A stretch of DNA of 64,000 bases, from NCBI RefSeq assembly GCF_040149665.1, contig NZ_JBEFLP010000001.1, positions 1,054,001-1,118,000 on the forward strand, written 5' to 3'. Below are positions 56,016 to 64,000 of the stretch, piece after piece; position 1 is the stretch's first letter; each line of letters opens with the position of its first letter. Origin of the DNA: Sulfitobacter sp. HNIBRBA3233 (GTDB lineage Bacteria > Pseudomonadota > Alphaproteobacteria > Rhodobacterales > Rhodobacteraceae). Position numbers and translations under genes: made by a program. The notes beneath the pieces were generated by a model. It was not told the origin of the DNA, ran no database searches, and saw only the letters and a list, made by a program, of their open reading frames with translations.

Positions 56016-56460
56016 GCCCGCTCCTTTTTGGCCTTGGCAGGCGGAACAAGACGGGATGATGCATGATTGCCATTTCCTGCTGCACCGCATAACGCGCGGG
56101 CGTTTCACCGCCAGCTTCTGCCCCCGCACCTGTTCCAGCGGACGCGCATCGGGCCTAGTCTGCGAGAGCGCCCGCCTCCGGTCGCCAGAGCGTCACGCGA
56201 TTTTCGAATGCAGCGGTTACCCATGGGGCCCTCTCCACCCCGCCCTGACCCATCGCATCTTCGGGGCCGCACACGACCGCACCCCAGATCCCCCCGGTTA
56301 GAAATCGTTGCCGGTGATACGGTCGTTACGGGTCACTGCACTCCCTCGCTCACTTCCCGAAATCTTGCGAAGATCGTTAACGACGCGTGAAATCCCGCGC
56401 GGTCTTTCGCTTTGTTCCAAGCTGTCATAAAAGGCCCCGACACAGCGCCGGGGAAACCTC

Positions 56461-58620
56461 ATGTCCGATCCTGAAATCACACCAGACGTCATCGCCGCCC
56501 ACGGGTTCACGCCCGCCGAATGGGAAGAGGTCAACCGCATCCTCGGGCGCGCCCCGAATTTCACCGAAATGGGGATCTTTTCGGCGATGTGGAACGAACA
56601 CTGTTCCTACAAGTCGTCGAAGAAATGGCTTCGCACCCTGCCGACCGAAGGCCCGCAAGTGATCTGCGGTCCCGGCGAGAACGCGGGCGTTGTCGATATC
56701 GGGGACGGGCAGGCTGTCGTGTTCAAGATGGAAAGCCACAACCACCCCTCCTACATCGAGCCCTACCAGGGTGCGGCGACGGGTGTGGGCGGCATTCTGC
56801 GCGATGTCTTTACCATGGGCGCACGGCCCATCGCCTCGATGAACTCCCTCAGCTTCGGGGAACCTGCGCACCACAAGACGAAACAGCTGGTGCACGGGGT
56901 TGTCGCGGGTGTGGGCGGCTATGGCAACTGCTTCGGCGTCCCCTGCGCGGGGGGCGAGGTGCGTTTCGATCCCGCCTACAACGGCAACTGCCTTGTGAAC
57001 GCCTTTGCCGCCGGTCTGGCGGATGCGGACAAGATTTTCTATTCTGCCGCATCGGGCGTGGGAATGCCCGTGGTCTATCTGGGGGCCAAGACCGGTCGCG
57101 ACGGCGTCGGCGGTGCGACCATGGCCAGCGCGGAGTTCGACGATACCATCGAGGAAAAGCGCCCCACGGTGCAGGTCGGTGACCCGTTCACCGAAAAGCG
57201 CCTGATGGAAGCCACGCTCGAGCTGATGGCCACCGGTGCCGTCATCTCGATCCAGGACATGGGGGCCGCGGGCCTGACATGTTCGGCGGTCGAAATGGGC
57301 GACAAGGGCAATCTGGGCGTCGTGCTCGACCTCGAGAAAGTGCCGACACGCGAAGAGAACATGACCGCCTACGAGATGATGCTGTCGGAAAGCCAGGAAC
57401 GGATGCTGATGGTCTTGCGTCCCGAGCTTGAGGCAGAAGCGAAAGCGGTCTTCGACAAATGGGACCTCGATTTCGCCATTGTCGGTGAAACCATCGCGGA
57501 AGACCGGTTCCTCATTCGCCTGAACGGCGAGATCAAGGCAGACCTGCCGCTGAAGGCGCTGTCCGGCACTGCCCCCGAATATGACCGCCCCTGGGAGCCG
57601 ACGGCGCCTGCGCCCTCGCTGACCGACATCCCGTCGATCGACCCGATCGAAGGTCTGCGGGCGCTGATTTCCAGCCCCAATTACGCCAGCAAGGCGTGGG
57701 TGTACGAGCAATATGACACCATGGTCATGGCCGACAGCGCCCGCACACCCGGTTTCGGCGCGGGCCTGATTCGTGTGCACGGCACCGACAAGACGCTGGC
57801 ATTCACCTCCGACGTGACGCCCCGCTATGTGAAGGCGAACCCGGTCGAGGGCGGCAAGCAGGCGGTCGCGGAAGCCTACCGCAACCTCACAGCCGTGGGC
57901 GCCGTGCCGCTGGCCACGACCGACAACCTGAACTTCGGAAATCCCGAGAAGCCCGCGATCATGGGTCAGTTCGTCGGTGCCATCAAAGGCATCGGAGAGG
58001 CGGTTGCCGCCCTCGACATGCCAATCGTGTCCGGCAACGTGTCGCTGTACAATGAAACCGACGGCACGGCGATCCTGCCGACACCGACCATCGGGGCTGT
58101 CGGCCTGATCGCGACCTCCGACCGGATCATCGGCTTCGACGTGCGCGAGGGCCATGTGGCCTTGCTGCTGGGTGCGGCGGGCAGCCATCTGGGGCAGTCG
58201 GCCTTGCTGGCGGAAGCCTTCGGTCGCAGCGAAGGCGACGCGCCGCCCGTGGATCTGGCCGCCGAAGCCGCGCACGGAGATTTCATCCGCGCCAATCACG
58301 CGATGCTTGGCGCCTGCACGGATCTGTCGGACGGCGGTCTGGCGCTGGCGGGCTTCGAGATGGCGCATCGCGCGGGACTGGGGCTGACACTGGCCACAGG
58401 CGATACCGCCGCGCTTTTCGGGGAGGATCAGGCGCGCTACCTGATCGCGGCCAGCGCGCAGGATGCGGACACGCTGCGCGCCTCTGCCGAATCGGCTGGT
58501 CTGACGCTGACCGAGGTGGGTCGTTTCGGCGGCGACACCGTGCGGTTCGGCGATGCCTCAGCGCCGCTGGCAGATCTGTCCGCCCTCTACGGGTCCGCCT
58601 TTGCGCAGACAGTCACCTGA
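56461..58620 (+). CDS. purL: Phosphoribosylformylglycinamidine synthase, subunit PurL
   Basis: A 719-residue ATP-dependent amidotransferase subunit of purine synthesis (small-PurL type, which works with PurQ and PurS). Conserved blocks: SYKSSKKWL near the N-terminus, [22 protein letters not shown] (in part), [23 protein letters not shown] and GNVSLYNE. The C-terminal AIRS-like half contains [13 protein letters not shown]. Length is standard. purQ/purS are not in the window. Its stop faces coxE across a 33-base near-perfect palindrome. Confidence 0.96.
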   Translation: MSDPEITPDVIAAHGFTPAEWEEVNRILGRAPNFTEMGIFSAMWNEHCSYKSSKKWLRTLPTEGPQVICGPGENAGVVDIGDGQAVVFKMESHNHPSYIEPYQGAATGVGGILRDVFTMGARPIASMNSLSFGEPAHHKTKQLVHGVVAGVGGYGNCFGVPCAGGEVRFDPAYNGNCLVNAFAAGLADADKIFYSAASGVGMPVVYLGAKTGRDGVGGATMASAEFDDTIEEKRPTVQVGDPFTEKRLMEATLELMATGAVISIQDMGAAGLTCSAVEMGDKGNLGVVLDLEKVPTREENMTAYEMMLSESQERMLMVLRPELEAEAKAVFDKWDLDFAIVGETIAEDRFLIRLNGEIKADLPLKALSGTAPEYDRPWEPTAPAPSLTDIPSIDPIEGLRALISSPNYASKAWVYEQYDTMVMADSARTPGFGAGLIRVHGTDKTLAFTSDVTPRYVKANPVEGGKQAVAEAYRNLTAVGAVPLATTDNLNFGNPEKPAIMGQFVGAIKGIGEAVAALDMPIVSGNVSLYNETDGTAILPTPTIGAVGLIATSDRIIGFDVREGHVALLLGAAGSHLGQSALLAEAFGRSEGDAPPVDLAAEAAHGDFIRANHAMLGACTDLSDGGLALAGFEMAHRAGLGLTLATGDTAALFGEDQARYLIAASAQDADTLRASAESAGLTLTEVGRFGGDTVRFGDASAPLADLSALYGSAFAQTVT

Positions 58621-58634
58621 CGCCGGCAAAACGC

Positions 58635-58667
58635 ATGATCGACGACGCCTCAGGCGTCGTTGATCAT
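58635..58667. terminator. 33-base palindrome over the coxE stop codon
   Basis: Arms 58635-58649 and 58653-58667 are complementary at 14 of 15 positions (the exception being a G-T type mismatch), with the 3-base centre being the coxE stop codon. It starts 14 bases after the purL stop. No T-run; a convergent transcription barrier is possible. Confidence 0.55.
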
Positions 58668-59918
58668 CTCCATCATGCGGGATTTCTCGCCCACGTCATC
58701 GGGACGTGAAATCGCCTCCGCCAATGCCTCGAGCGAGGCTATCGAATGGCCCGCGCGAAAGCTGTCGACATGGGGCAGCATCGCACGAATGCCCGCCGCC
58801 TTGGGCGCAAAGCCGTCCCAGCGCAGCAAGGGGTTGAGCCAGATGACCCTGCGCGCCGACAAATGCAGGCGCTGCATCTGGCGGGCCAGCGCATCGGGCG
58901 CGTCGCGGTCCAGCCCGTCGGTGATCAGCAGCACCACCGCCCCCTGCCCCATCACCCGCCGCGACCAGTCGCGGTTGAAGGCGGCAAGGCTCTGCCCGAT
59001 GCGGGTGCCTCCCTCCCAGTCCTGCGCCTCGGCGCCGGCGGCCTTGAGTGCGGCATCGACATCGCGTGCGGCCAGATGGCGGGTGATATTGGTCAGCTGG
59101 GTGCCGAAGGTGAAGGCGTGGACCTGCGCCCAGCCCGCCCCCCGTTCGTTCGCAACCGCGTGCAGAAAATGCAGGATGATACGGGAATACTGGCTCATGG
59201 AGCCGGAGATGTCGCAGAGCACCACCAGGTTGGGCCATTTCGGGCGCGGTTTTTTCAGCGCCAGCGCGTTCATCTCGCCGCCGCGCCGCAGCGCGCCGCG
59301 CAGCGAGCGGGCAGCGTCGATGCGCCCCTGCCCGACACTGGGCGCCGCGCGGCGCGAGGGCAGCGGCCGGATCGGCAGGGTAAGCCGCGCCAGCATCCGT
59401 TTGGCCTGCGCAATTTCCTCAAGGCTCATCAACTCGAAGTCGAGCGTCTTGAGCCGCTCGTTCGCGGACATGGTGAGCGACGCGTCGACCTCGACCAGCG
59501 TCTCCTCCTCCTCGGTGTCTTGCGACTCCTCCTCGGAGGGGGGCGCCTCGGCACCGTCGAGCAGCGCCTCCGCCGCGCGTTTCTCGGCCGCCTGTGCGGG
59601 CCGCTCTTCCTGCACGCCGCGGATCGCGGGGAGCATGGCGGCCATCATGTGTTCGAGATAGCGCGGATCGCGCCAGTAGAGGCGAAAGAGCTGCGCGAAG
59701 ATGCGGGCGTGTTCGGGACGGTTCACGAAACACGCGTGCAGCGTCCAGTAGAAGTCACGCTTGTCGGTAAACCCTGCGGCAGTGACCGCGTGGATCGCGT
59801 CGATCACCCGCCCCGGACCGATGGGCAGCCCTGCCCGCCGCAGCGCCCGCGCGAAATGGGTGATGTTGCCCGCAAGACGCGGATCGTCGGGCAGATCCAG
59901 CGGGAGGTATTCAGGCAC
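58650..59918 (-). CDS. coxE: CoxE-like von Willebrand factor A domain protein
   Basis: A 422-residue protein with a helical N-terminal part (about 1-120), an acidic low-complexity region (SEEESQDTEEEET, about 127-140) and a C-terminal VWA domain. The MIDAS motif is DISGSMS, with the second metal-site Thr in EGGTRIGQSL and Asp in ITDGLDRD. CoxE partners the MoxR ATPase CoxD in maturing molybdenum-containing CO-dehydrogenase-type enzymes; no structural enzyme genes adjoin here, so the client is unknown. It is 74 bases downstream of coxD. Confidence 0.87.
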   Translation of the reverse strand: MPEYLPLDLPDDPRLAGNITHFARALRRAGLPIGPGRVIDAIHAVTAAGFTDKRDFYWTLHACFVNRPEHARIFAQLFRLYWRDPRYLEHMMAAMLPAIRGVQEERPAQAAEKRAAEALLDGAEAPPSEEESQDTEEEETLVEVDASLTMSANERLKTLDFELMSLEEIAQAKRMLARLTLPIRPLPSRRAAPSVGQGRIDAARSLRGALRRGGEMNALALKKPRPKWPNLVVLCDISGSMSQYSRIILHFLHAVANERGAGWAQVHAFTFGTQLTNITRHLAARDVDAALKAAGAEAQDWEGGTRIGQSLAAFNRDWSRRVMGQGAVVLLITDGLDRDAPDALARQMQRLHLSARRVIWLNPLLRWDGFAPKAAGIRAMLPHVDSFRAGHSIASLEALAEAISRPDDVGEKSRMMEMINDA

Positions 59919-59992
59919 CGTTGGCGCCCCCTTGAGGCACCTGCGGGCGGCGCGATGGAGGGATTGAGTTTATTGGCAAAATGGAGACCCCG

Positions 59993-60898
59993 TCACGCAT
60001 CGAGGCTGTTGCGCGCCTCATCTAGGATGCGCTTTGCCTCGGAGCCATGCAGTTTGGCGATGTCGTCCTGGTATTTCAGGATCGCCCCCAGCGTGTCCGC
60101 GATGGTTTCGGGCGACAGGGTGACCACGTCGAGCGCGAGCAGGCATTTTGCCCAGTCGATGGTTTCGGCGACACCCGGTTTCTTGAACAGATCTTCGGTG
60201 CGCAGGCGCTGGACGAAAGACACGACTTCGCGGCTGAGGGTTTCGGCGGCTTCGGGAGCGCGCGCGGCGAGGATTTCCATCTCGCGGTCGAAATCGGGGT
60301 AGTCGACCCAATGGTAGAGGCACCGCCGCTTGAGCGCGTCGTGCACTTCGCGGGTGCGGTTGGATGTCAGGATCACGATGGGAGGCTCGGGCGCCCTGAC
60401 CGTGCCCATCTCGGGAATGGTGACCTGAAAGTCGCTGAGCGCTTCGAGCAGGAACGCCTCGAACGGGGCATCGGTACGGTCAAGTTCGTCGATCAACAGG
60501 ACGGGGGGGCCGTTTTCATGCCCGCGCATGGCCTGAAGCAGGGGCCGCTCGATCAGGAATTCCTCCGAGAAAAGCTCGGCGTTCAATTCGGCGCGGTCGG
60601 CCTTGCCTGCCGCCTCCGCCGTGCGGATCGCGACCATCTGGGCGGCGAAATTCCATTCGTAGACCGCCGATGCCGCGTCGAGCCCCTCGTAGCACTGGAG
60701 CCGGATCAGGCGGCGGCCGAGCCCCTTGGCCAGCGCCTTGGCGATCTCGGTCTTGCCGACGCCGGCCTCTCCTTCGAGAAAGAGCGGCCGGCCCAGCGTC
60801 AGGCCGAGAAACACCACCGTTCCCAGCGCGCGCCCGCAGACGTAGCCTTGTTCGCCAAGCATCTTCTGGACGGCGTCGATCGAAGAGATATCGGACAT
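59993..60898 (-). CDS. coxD: MoxR-family AAA+ ATPase (CoxD-like)
   Basis: A 301-residue AAA+ ATPase. Walker A GEAGVGKTE (about residues 43-51), Walker B VLLIDELDR, sensor 1 ILTSNRTRE. It is thought to remodel protein clients together with a VWA partner, here CoxE just downstream. The start at 60898 (MSDISSIDAV) is chosen because the upstream in-frame 93 codons are low-complexity and overlap the divergent glycosyltransferase region. Cytoplasmic. Confidence 0.9.
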   Translation of the reverse strand: MSDISSIDAVQKMLGEQGYVCGRALGTVVFLGLTLGRPLFLEGEAGVGKTEIAKALAKGLGRRLIRLQCYEGLDAASAVYEWNFAAQMVAIRTAEAAGKADRAELNAELFSEEFLIERPLLQAMRGHENGPPVLLIDELDRTDAPFEAFLLEALSDFQVTIPEMGTVRAPEPPIVILTSNRTREVHDALKRRCLYHWVDYPDFDREMEILAARAPEAAETLSREVVSFVQRLRTEDLFKKPGVAETIDWAKCLLALDVVTLSPETIADTLGAILKYQDDIAKLHGSEAKRILDEARNSLDA

Positions 60899-61136
60899 GA
60901 AGGGCTGCTCCTGCGGATGGATTTGCGCCAGAAGGCCAGCCCGCGCGCGCCGGGTCAAGGCACAGTTGGTAGATATGTCACGGCAGCCCCGCCAAGATCG
61001 ACCGCGAGATTGACGGCGATTCGAGGAAATGCCAGTGTCTAAACCAGAAAAAAAGAGGTTTGCGGGCAGCTGGCACCCGAACCCGATCAAGAGGCGGACA
61101 TGAGCGATTGCCACTCGACCAGCCCGGGCGGATGCC
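60899..61136. other. Divergent intergenic region, coxD / glycosyltransferase
   Basis: No full gene. It holds a 15-codon frame (61100-61147) with a good ribosome site that overlaps the glycosyltransferase start. Confidence 0.4.
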
Positions 61137-62186
61137 ATGGGCGCTGATTTGAAGATCACCGCTGTCACCTGCGTCAAGAACGAGGGCCCCTTCCTGCTGG
61201 AATGGATCGCCTACCACCGGGTGCTGGGGGTCACGGACTTTCTCTTCTATTCCAACGACTGCTCGGACGGCACCGATACCTTGCTGGATGCTCTTGCGGC
61301 GCTCGGGGTCGTGACCCATCTTGCCAACCCCGCCAAGGGGCGCAATTACCAGATGGAGGCGCTGAAGGATGCCAAGGAGCAACCCGTGGTCAACGGCGCC
61401 GATTGGGTCTGGATCGCGGATGTGGACGAGTTTCCCAACATCCACACGGGCGATCATACCCTTCCCGCGCTGATCGAGGCCTGCGGCAATCCGATGGCGA
61501 TCAGCCTGAATTTCCAGTTTTTCGCCAATGACGGCATCGACGCCTTCACCGATGCACCCGTGATCGGCCAGTTCGGCCGCAGTCACAACCCCGACCTGTG
61601 GTGCGGCGAGGCTGCGATCGAGGTGAAGACACTGGTGCGCAAGGATTTTCCGCTTCAGTACTACGGCGCGCACCGTCCCTTTCACAAGGGAAAGGGCAAG
61701 AAGGCGAAGGGGCTCGACTGGACCGACGGTTCGGGACGCGCGGTGCCGCACCGTTTTCTGGTTGCGGCCAACCCGCGCCGCATCCGCCGCTTTCCCGCCG
61801 CCGGCGCGCGGGATTTCGCCACGCTGAACCACTATGCGCTGCGCAGCCTCGACAGCTATCTGGTCAAGAACGACCGCGGGGATGTAAACCGCGAAAACCG
61901 TGATTTCGACGATACCTACTGGCGCGAACGCAACGATCCCGCGTGGGAGGATCTGTCGATCCGGCGCTACCTGCCGGCACTGGAGGCGCAGATCGCCGAG
62001 CTGAAAGCGATGGGCGATATCGCGGGCCTGCACGACGCCTGTGTTGCGGCCCATATCGCCAAGCGCGACGCGCTGCTTGCCGAAGAGAGCTACCGCGAGA
62101 TGCGCGCGCAGCTGAAGGCCGCACCGAAACTGCCCCCGCAGGAAGAAGAGATGCTGCGTGATCTGGGTCTGCTGGAGGCGTCCTGA
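61137..62186 (+). CDS. Glycosyltransferase family 2-type protein
   Basis: A 349-residue glycosyltransferase with a GT-A fold. It starts ITAVTCVKNEGPFLLEWIAYHR, carries the nucleotide-sugar/metal DxD-type motif in WIADVDEFPN, and has a HYALRSLDSYLVKNDRGD block. It resembles the family-2/GT92-like proteins common in Roseobacter surface-polysaccharide loci; sugar and acceptor are unknown. The C-terminal ~90 residues are helical. The stop shares TGATG with the next gene, indicating translational coupling. Confidence 0.84.
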   Translation: MGADLKITAVTCVKNEGPFLLEWIAYHRVLGVTDFLFYSNDCSDGTDTLLDALAALGVVTHLANPAKGRNYQMEALKDAKEQPVVNGADWVWIADVDEFPNIHTGDHTLPALIEACGNPMAISLNFQFFANDGIDAFTDAPVIGQFGRSHNPDLWCGEAAIEVKTLVRKDFPLQYYGAHRPFHKGKGKKAKGLDWTDGSGRAVPHRFLVAANPRRIRRFPAAGARDFATLNHYALRSLDSYLVKNDRGDVNRENRDFDDTYWRERNDPAWEDLSIRRYLPALEAQIAELKAMGDIAGLHDACVAAHIAKRDALLAEESYREMRAQLKAAPKLPPQEEEMLRDLGLLEAS

Positions 62187-62806
62187 TGGGGCTCGCGGTC
62201 GTCAACCTCGGCCTGCCGAAGACCGGCACGACCACCCTTGCACGGGCGCTGCGCATCGCGGGTTTCCGCGTGGCCGATCACCGCATCCGCCCCCGCCAGA
62301 CGAAAACCGAGGATCTCAAGAACGCGTTCGTGGCCGATCTGCTCTATCGCGGGTATTTCCAGACCGGCGACCCCGGCGCGCTGTTCGGCAATTTCAACGC
62401 GCTTACCGAACTCAGCTGCCTCAGGCAGGGCAAATCTCTGTGGCCGCAAATGGATTTCGCCCTGATCGACGCGATCCGCACCCACCATCCCGAGGTCCGT
62501 TTTCTGGCGTCACGGCGCAGCAGCTGGGATGTATCGCAATCCATGCTTGCGTGGTCCGATCTTGGCACCGACAGGCTGCCTGCCTCGGACATTCCCGGCC
62601 TGCCCGAAGGCTACGGTGAAACCAGCGCCGAGCGGATCCAGTGGATCGACGGGCACTACGCCCATCTGGCGAAGATTTTCGCGGGCGACCCCGCCTATCT
62701 GGAATACGACGTCGCCCACCCCGACGCGAAGGATGCAGTGGGCCGGCATATCGGCGCTGACCTGACCTGGTGGGGCCAGGCGAATGCCAATCTCAAGGCA
62801 GTATGA
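62186..62806 (+). CDS. Sulfotransferase-family protein
   Basis: A 206-residue protein with the PAPS-binding 5'-phosphosulfate loop LPKTGTTTLARAL (residues 10-22) and the 3'-phosphate region RFLASRRSSWDVSQSML. Sulfotransferases move a sulfate group from PAPS to sugars, lipids or other acceptors. It is short compared with many, but both binding motifs are present. Its start overlaps the glycosyltransferase stop by one base and its stop overlaps the next gene (ATGA), so the three form one operon. Confidence 0.82.
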   Translation: MGLAVVNLGLPKTGTTTLARALRIAGFRVADHRIRPRQTKTEDLKNAFVADLLYRGYFQTGDPGALFGNFNALTELSCLRQGKSLWPQMDFALIDAIRTHHPEVRFLASRRSSWDVSQSMLAWSDLGTDRLPASDIPGLPEGYGETSAERIQWIDGHYAHLAKIFAGDPAYLEYDVAHPDAKDAVGRHIGADLTWWGQANANLKAV

Positions 62807-64000
62807 TGCGCATATACCTCCATATCGGGCCCGAAGAGGCCACCGCACACAGGCTGCAATCGGTCCTTGCCAAGCGGCGCGATGCACTGCTGTCCAGCGG
62901 CGTTCTCTACGCGCGCAGCCCCGGCAACAAGAACCACTCCCGTTTCTACATGGCCGTGACCGATCCTGCGCATGTGGACCCGCTGCGCTACAACCGCGGC
63001 TACATCGCGCCCGAAAAACAGGCGGTACTGCGCGCCGAAGTCTGCGCGGAACTGGCCGCAGAGGTAGACGCGCACCGTCCACACACGCTGATCCTGAGTG
63101 CCGCGCAACTGGGATCGAGCCTGTCGAGCGCGTCCGAGCTTGAACGGCTGCGCGATATGCTGACGCCGCTGTCCGATGACATCCGGATCGTCGCCCATGT
63201 CGATCACCCGTCGCGGATGCTGGTGCGCCGCTACGCCGAGCAAATTCTCGAAGGGCGCGGCGTGACGCTGGATGCCGAACTGGCGCTGGCAGGCAGCGAG
63301 AGCTGGTGGCACGCAGCGCTGGAGGCGCGCCCCATCATCGACCCCAAGGCCGGTGTTTTCGCGGAAACACAGGCACCGAACCACTGGCTCGACCTTGCGG
63401 GACTGGTGCGCTTCTGGGAGGCAGCATTCGGCGAGGGGGCGGTCACCCTGCGCGGCTATGACCCCGCTCTTTTTGCCAGTGCGTCGGTCACCGACGAGAT
63501 TGCCGCCGCTTTCGGTCTGGACACAGCGATTGAACCGGCACGCGACATCGCACATGGCCCAGCCATGCCCGCGGCGGCACTGGCACGGGGCCGACAGCTC
63601 AACGCGTTGCTCCTGCAGGTTCTGTCGAGCCGCAAGCGCAGCCTGCCGCGCCAACTCTGGCGGCAATTCGTACAGGAAGTGGCCGTCGACGGCCCACCGC
63701 TGGAAAGCGGCAGCCTCAATCCCATAGCTCGGCACTTTGCAGCGGACCTTGCGGCGCTGGCGAAGACCCACGCGGGGATTGAACCGGCTACCTTCACGCC
63801 GCCCGCCCCCTTGCCGGACTGGACCGAAGCGGACACCCGGTTCGGTTTCCGGCCCTCGCAATACCTGCTTGGCTTCATGTGGCGGATAGACCGCGCCACG
63901 CGCGAGGATCACGAACGCCGTGTGGCCGAACTCCAGACCCTTGCGGAAACGCCCAGCCCACCGGCCGAAGCGCCCCCGCGCACCGACGAGGACCGCCCCG
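62803..64000 (+). CDS. Sulfotransferase-like protein with degenerate P-loop (partial)
   Basis: An open frame from ATG at 62803 to the right edge with no stop (399 codons visible). The N-terminus MRIYLHIGPEEATAHRLQ matches the start of sulfotransferase-fold proteins, but the usual KTGTT loop is replaced by PEEATA, so PAPS binding is doubtful. Further on, the LLSSGVLYARSPGNKNHSRFYMAV segment resembles the helix-strand that follows the loop in the same family. The C-terminal visible part is Pro/Ala-rich. Overlap with the sulfotransferase stop (ATGATG) indicates one operon. It is incomplete here. Confidence 0.7.
   Translation, partial: MMRIYLHIGPEEATAHRLQSVLAKRRDALLSSGVLYARSPGNKNHSRFYMAVTDPAHVDPLRYNRGYIAPEKQAVLRAEVCAELAAEVDAHRPHTLILSAAQLGSSLSSASELERLRDMLTPLSDDIRIVAHVDHPSRMLVRRYAEQILEGRGVTLDAELALAGSESWWHAALEARPIIDPKAGVFAETQAPNHWLDLAGLVRFWEAAFGEGAVTLRGYDPALFASASVTDEIAAAFGLDTAIEPARDIAHGPAMPAAALARGRQLNALLLQVLSSRKRSLPRQLWRQFVQEVAVDGPPLESGSLNPIARHFAADLAALAKTHAGIEPATFTPPAPLPDWTEADTRFGFRPSQYLLGFMWRIDRATREDHERRVAELQTLAETPSPPAEAPPRTDEDRP

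Larger units (their letters stand above)
55825..56460. other. Intergenic with candidate small RNA, upstream of purL
   Basis: A 636-base gap without a supportable protein gene. The left half carries a structured segment ending in a strong terminator (55937-56015). From 56016 to 56430 I see nothing recognisable; just ahead of purL a CCCCG/CGGGG pair flanks the ribosome-site region. Confidence 0.45.

Noticed and set aside
1-64000. CRISPR arrays, insertion sequences, integrases or rRNA genes
   Set aside because: No regularly spaced direct repeats, transposase or integrase motifs, or rRNA signatures were seen in reading the window.

Overview
The window is a contiguous piece of a GC-rich alphaproteobacterial chromosome, most probably from the Rhodobacterales (Roseobacter group). 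The evidence is the gene content and order. There is a trpE / trpG-trpD-trpC-moaC-moeA-lexA / comEC / gltX / gltA block, a GAAC-N7-GAAC LexA box as used by alphaproteobacteria, a class II (B12-dependent) ribonucleotide reductase, an MttB-family methyltransferase, a fused IorAB oxidoreductase and a holin/muramidase pair of the gene-transfer-agent (GTA) type. I cannot name the genus. Nothing looks like an insertion sequence, prophage or CRISPR array. Nearly all of the sequence is ordinary dense chromosome, with many 4-bp ATGA start/stop overlaps.

Layout. 1-361 holds no recognisable gene but several short inverted repeats. 0.36-7.9 kb carries xth, an EamA exporter, an HNH endonuclease, a cobK-alkA-esterase operon, an MFS transporter and a methyltransferase/degenerate squalene-synthase pair. 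8.0-12.6 kb has cimA, cysS and an aminotransferase. 12.6-19.8 kb has an outer-membrane beta-barrel protein, an MttB-like methyltransferase, nrdJ with an NrdR box, and tRNA-Pro(TGG). 19.9-26.9 kb has a DUF192 protein overlapping a double cold-shock protein, pdxH, fabI, a LysE exporter, gpt, a second aminotransferase and ppiD. 26.9-41.8 kb is the trp/mo/lexA/comEC/gltX/gltA block, interrupted by two minus-strand genes and with ung embedded between trpD and trpC. 42.1-43.4 kb has an RTX-type protein and a small unknown gene. 43.5-50.4 kb is a paaG-like gene, ccmH-ccmF, the holin-muramidase pair, ccmE, argC and murI. 50.4-56.0 kb has an acyltransferase, iorAB with a divergent LysR regulator, and a candidate small RNA. 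56.5-64.0 kb has purL, coxE-coxD and a glycosyltransferase-sulfotransferase-unknown operon that runs off the right edge.

How the genes fit together. Tryptophan synthesis (trpE, trpG, trpD, trpC) is co-transcribed with molybdenum-cofactor genes (moaC, moeA) and sits beside lexA, with a DNA-repair gene (ung) inside. Cobalamin is a recurring theme: cobK contributes to corrin synthesis, nrdJ uses adenosylcobalamin, and MttB-family enzymes normally act on corrinoid proteins. The ccmE, ccmF and ccmH genes for cytochrome c maturation flank what looks like the lysis cassette of a gene transfer agent.

The most interesting items are the GTA-type lysis pair inside the ccm locus, the small-RNA candidate at about 55.94-56.02 kb, the perfect palindromes upstream of trpG and between iorAB and its LysR gene, the paired stop-codon palindromes at convergent gene ends, and the terminal sulfotransferase operon with a P-loop-degenerate last gene. 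Calls were made by reading the sequence; no database search was run.
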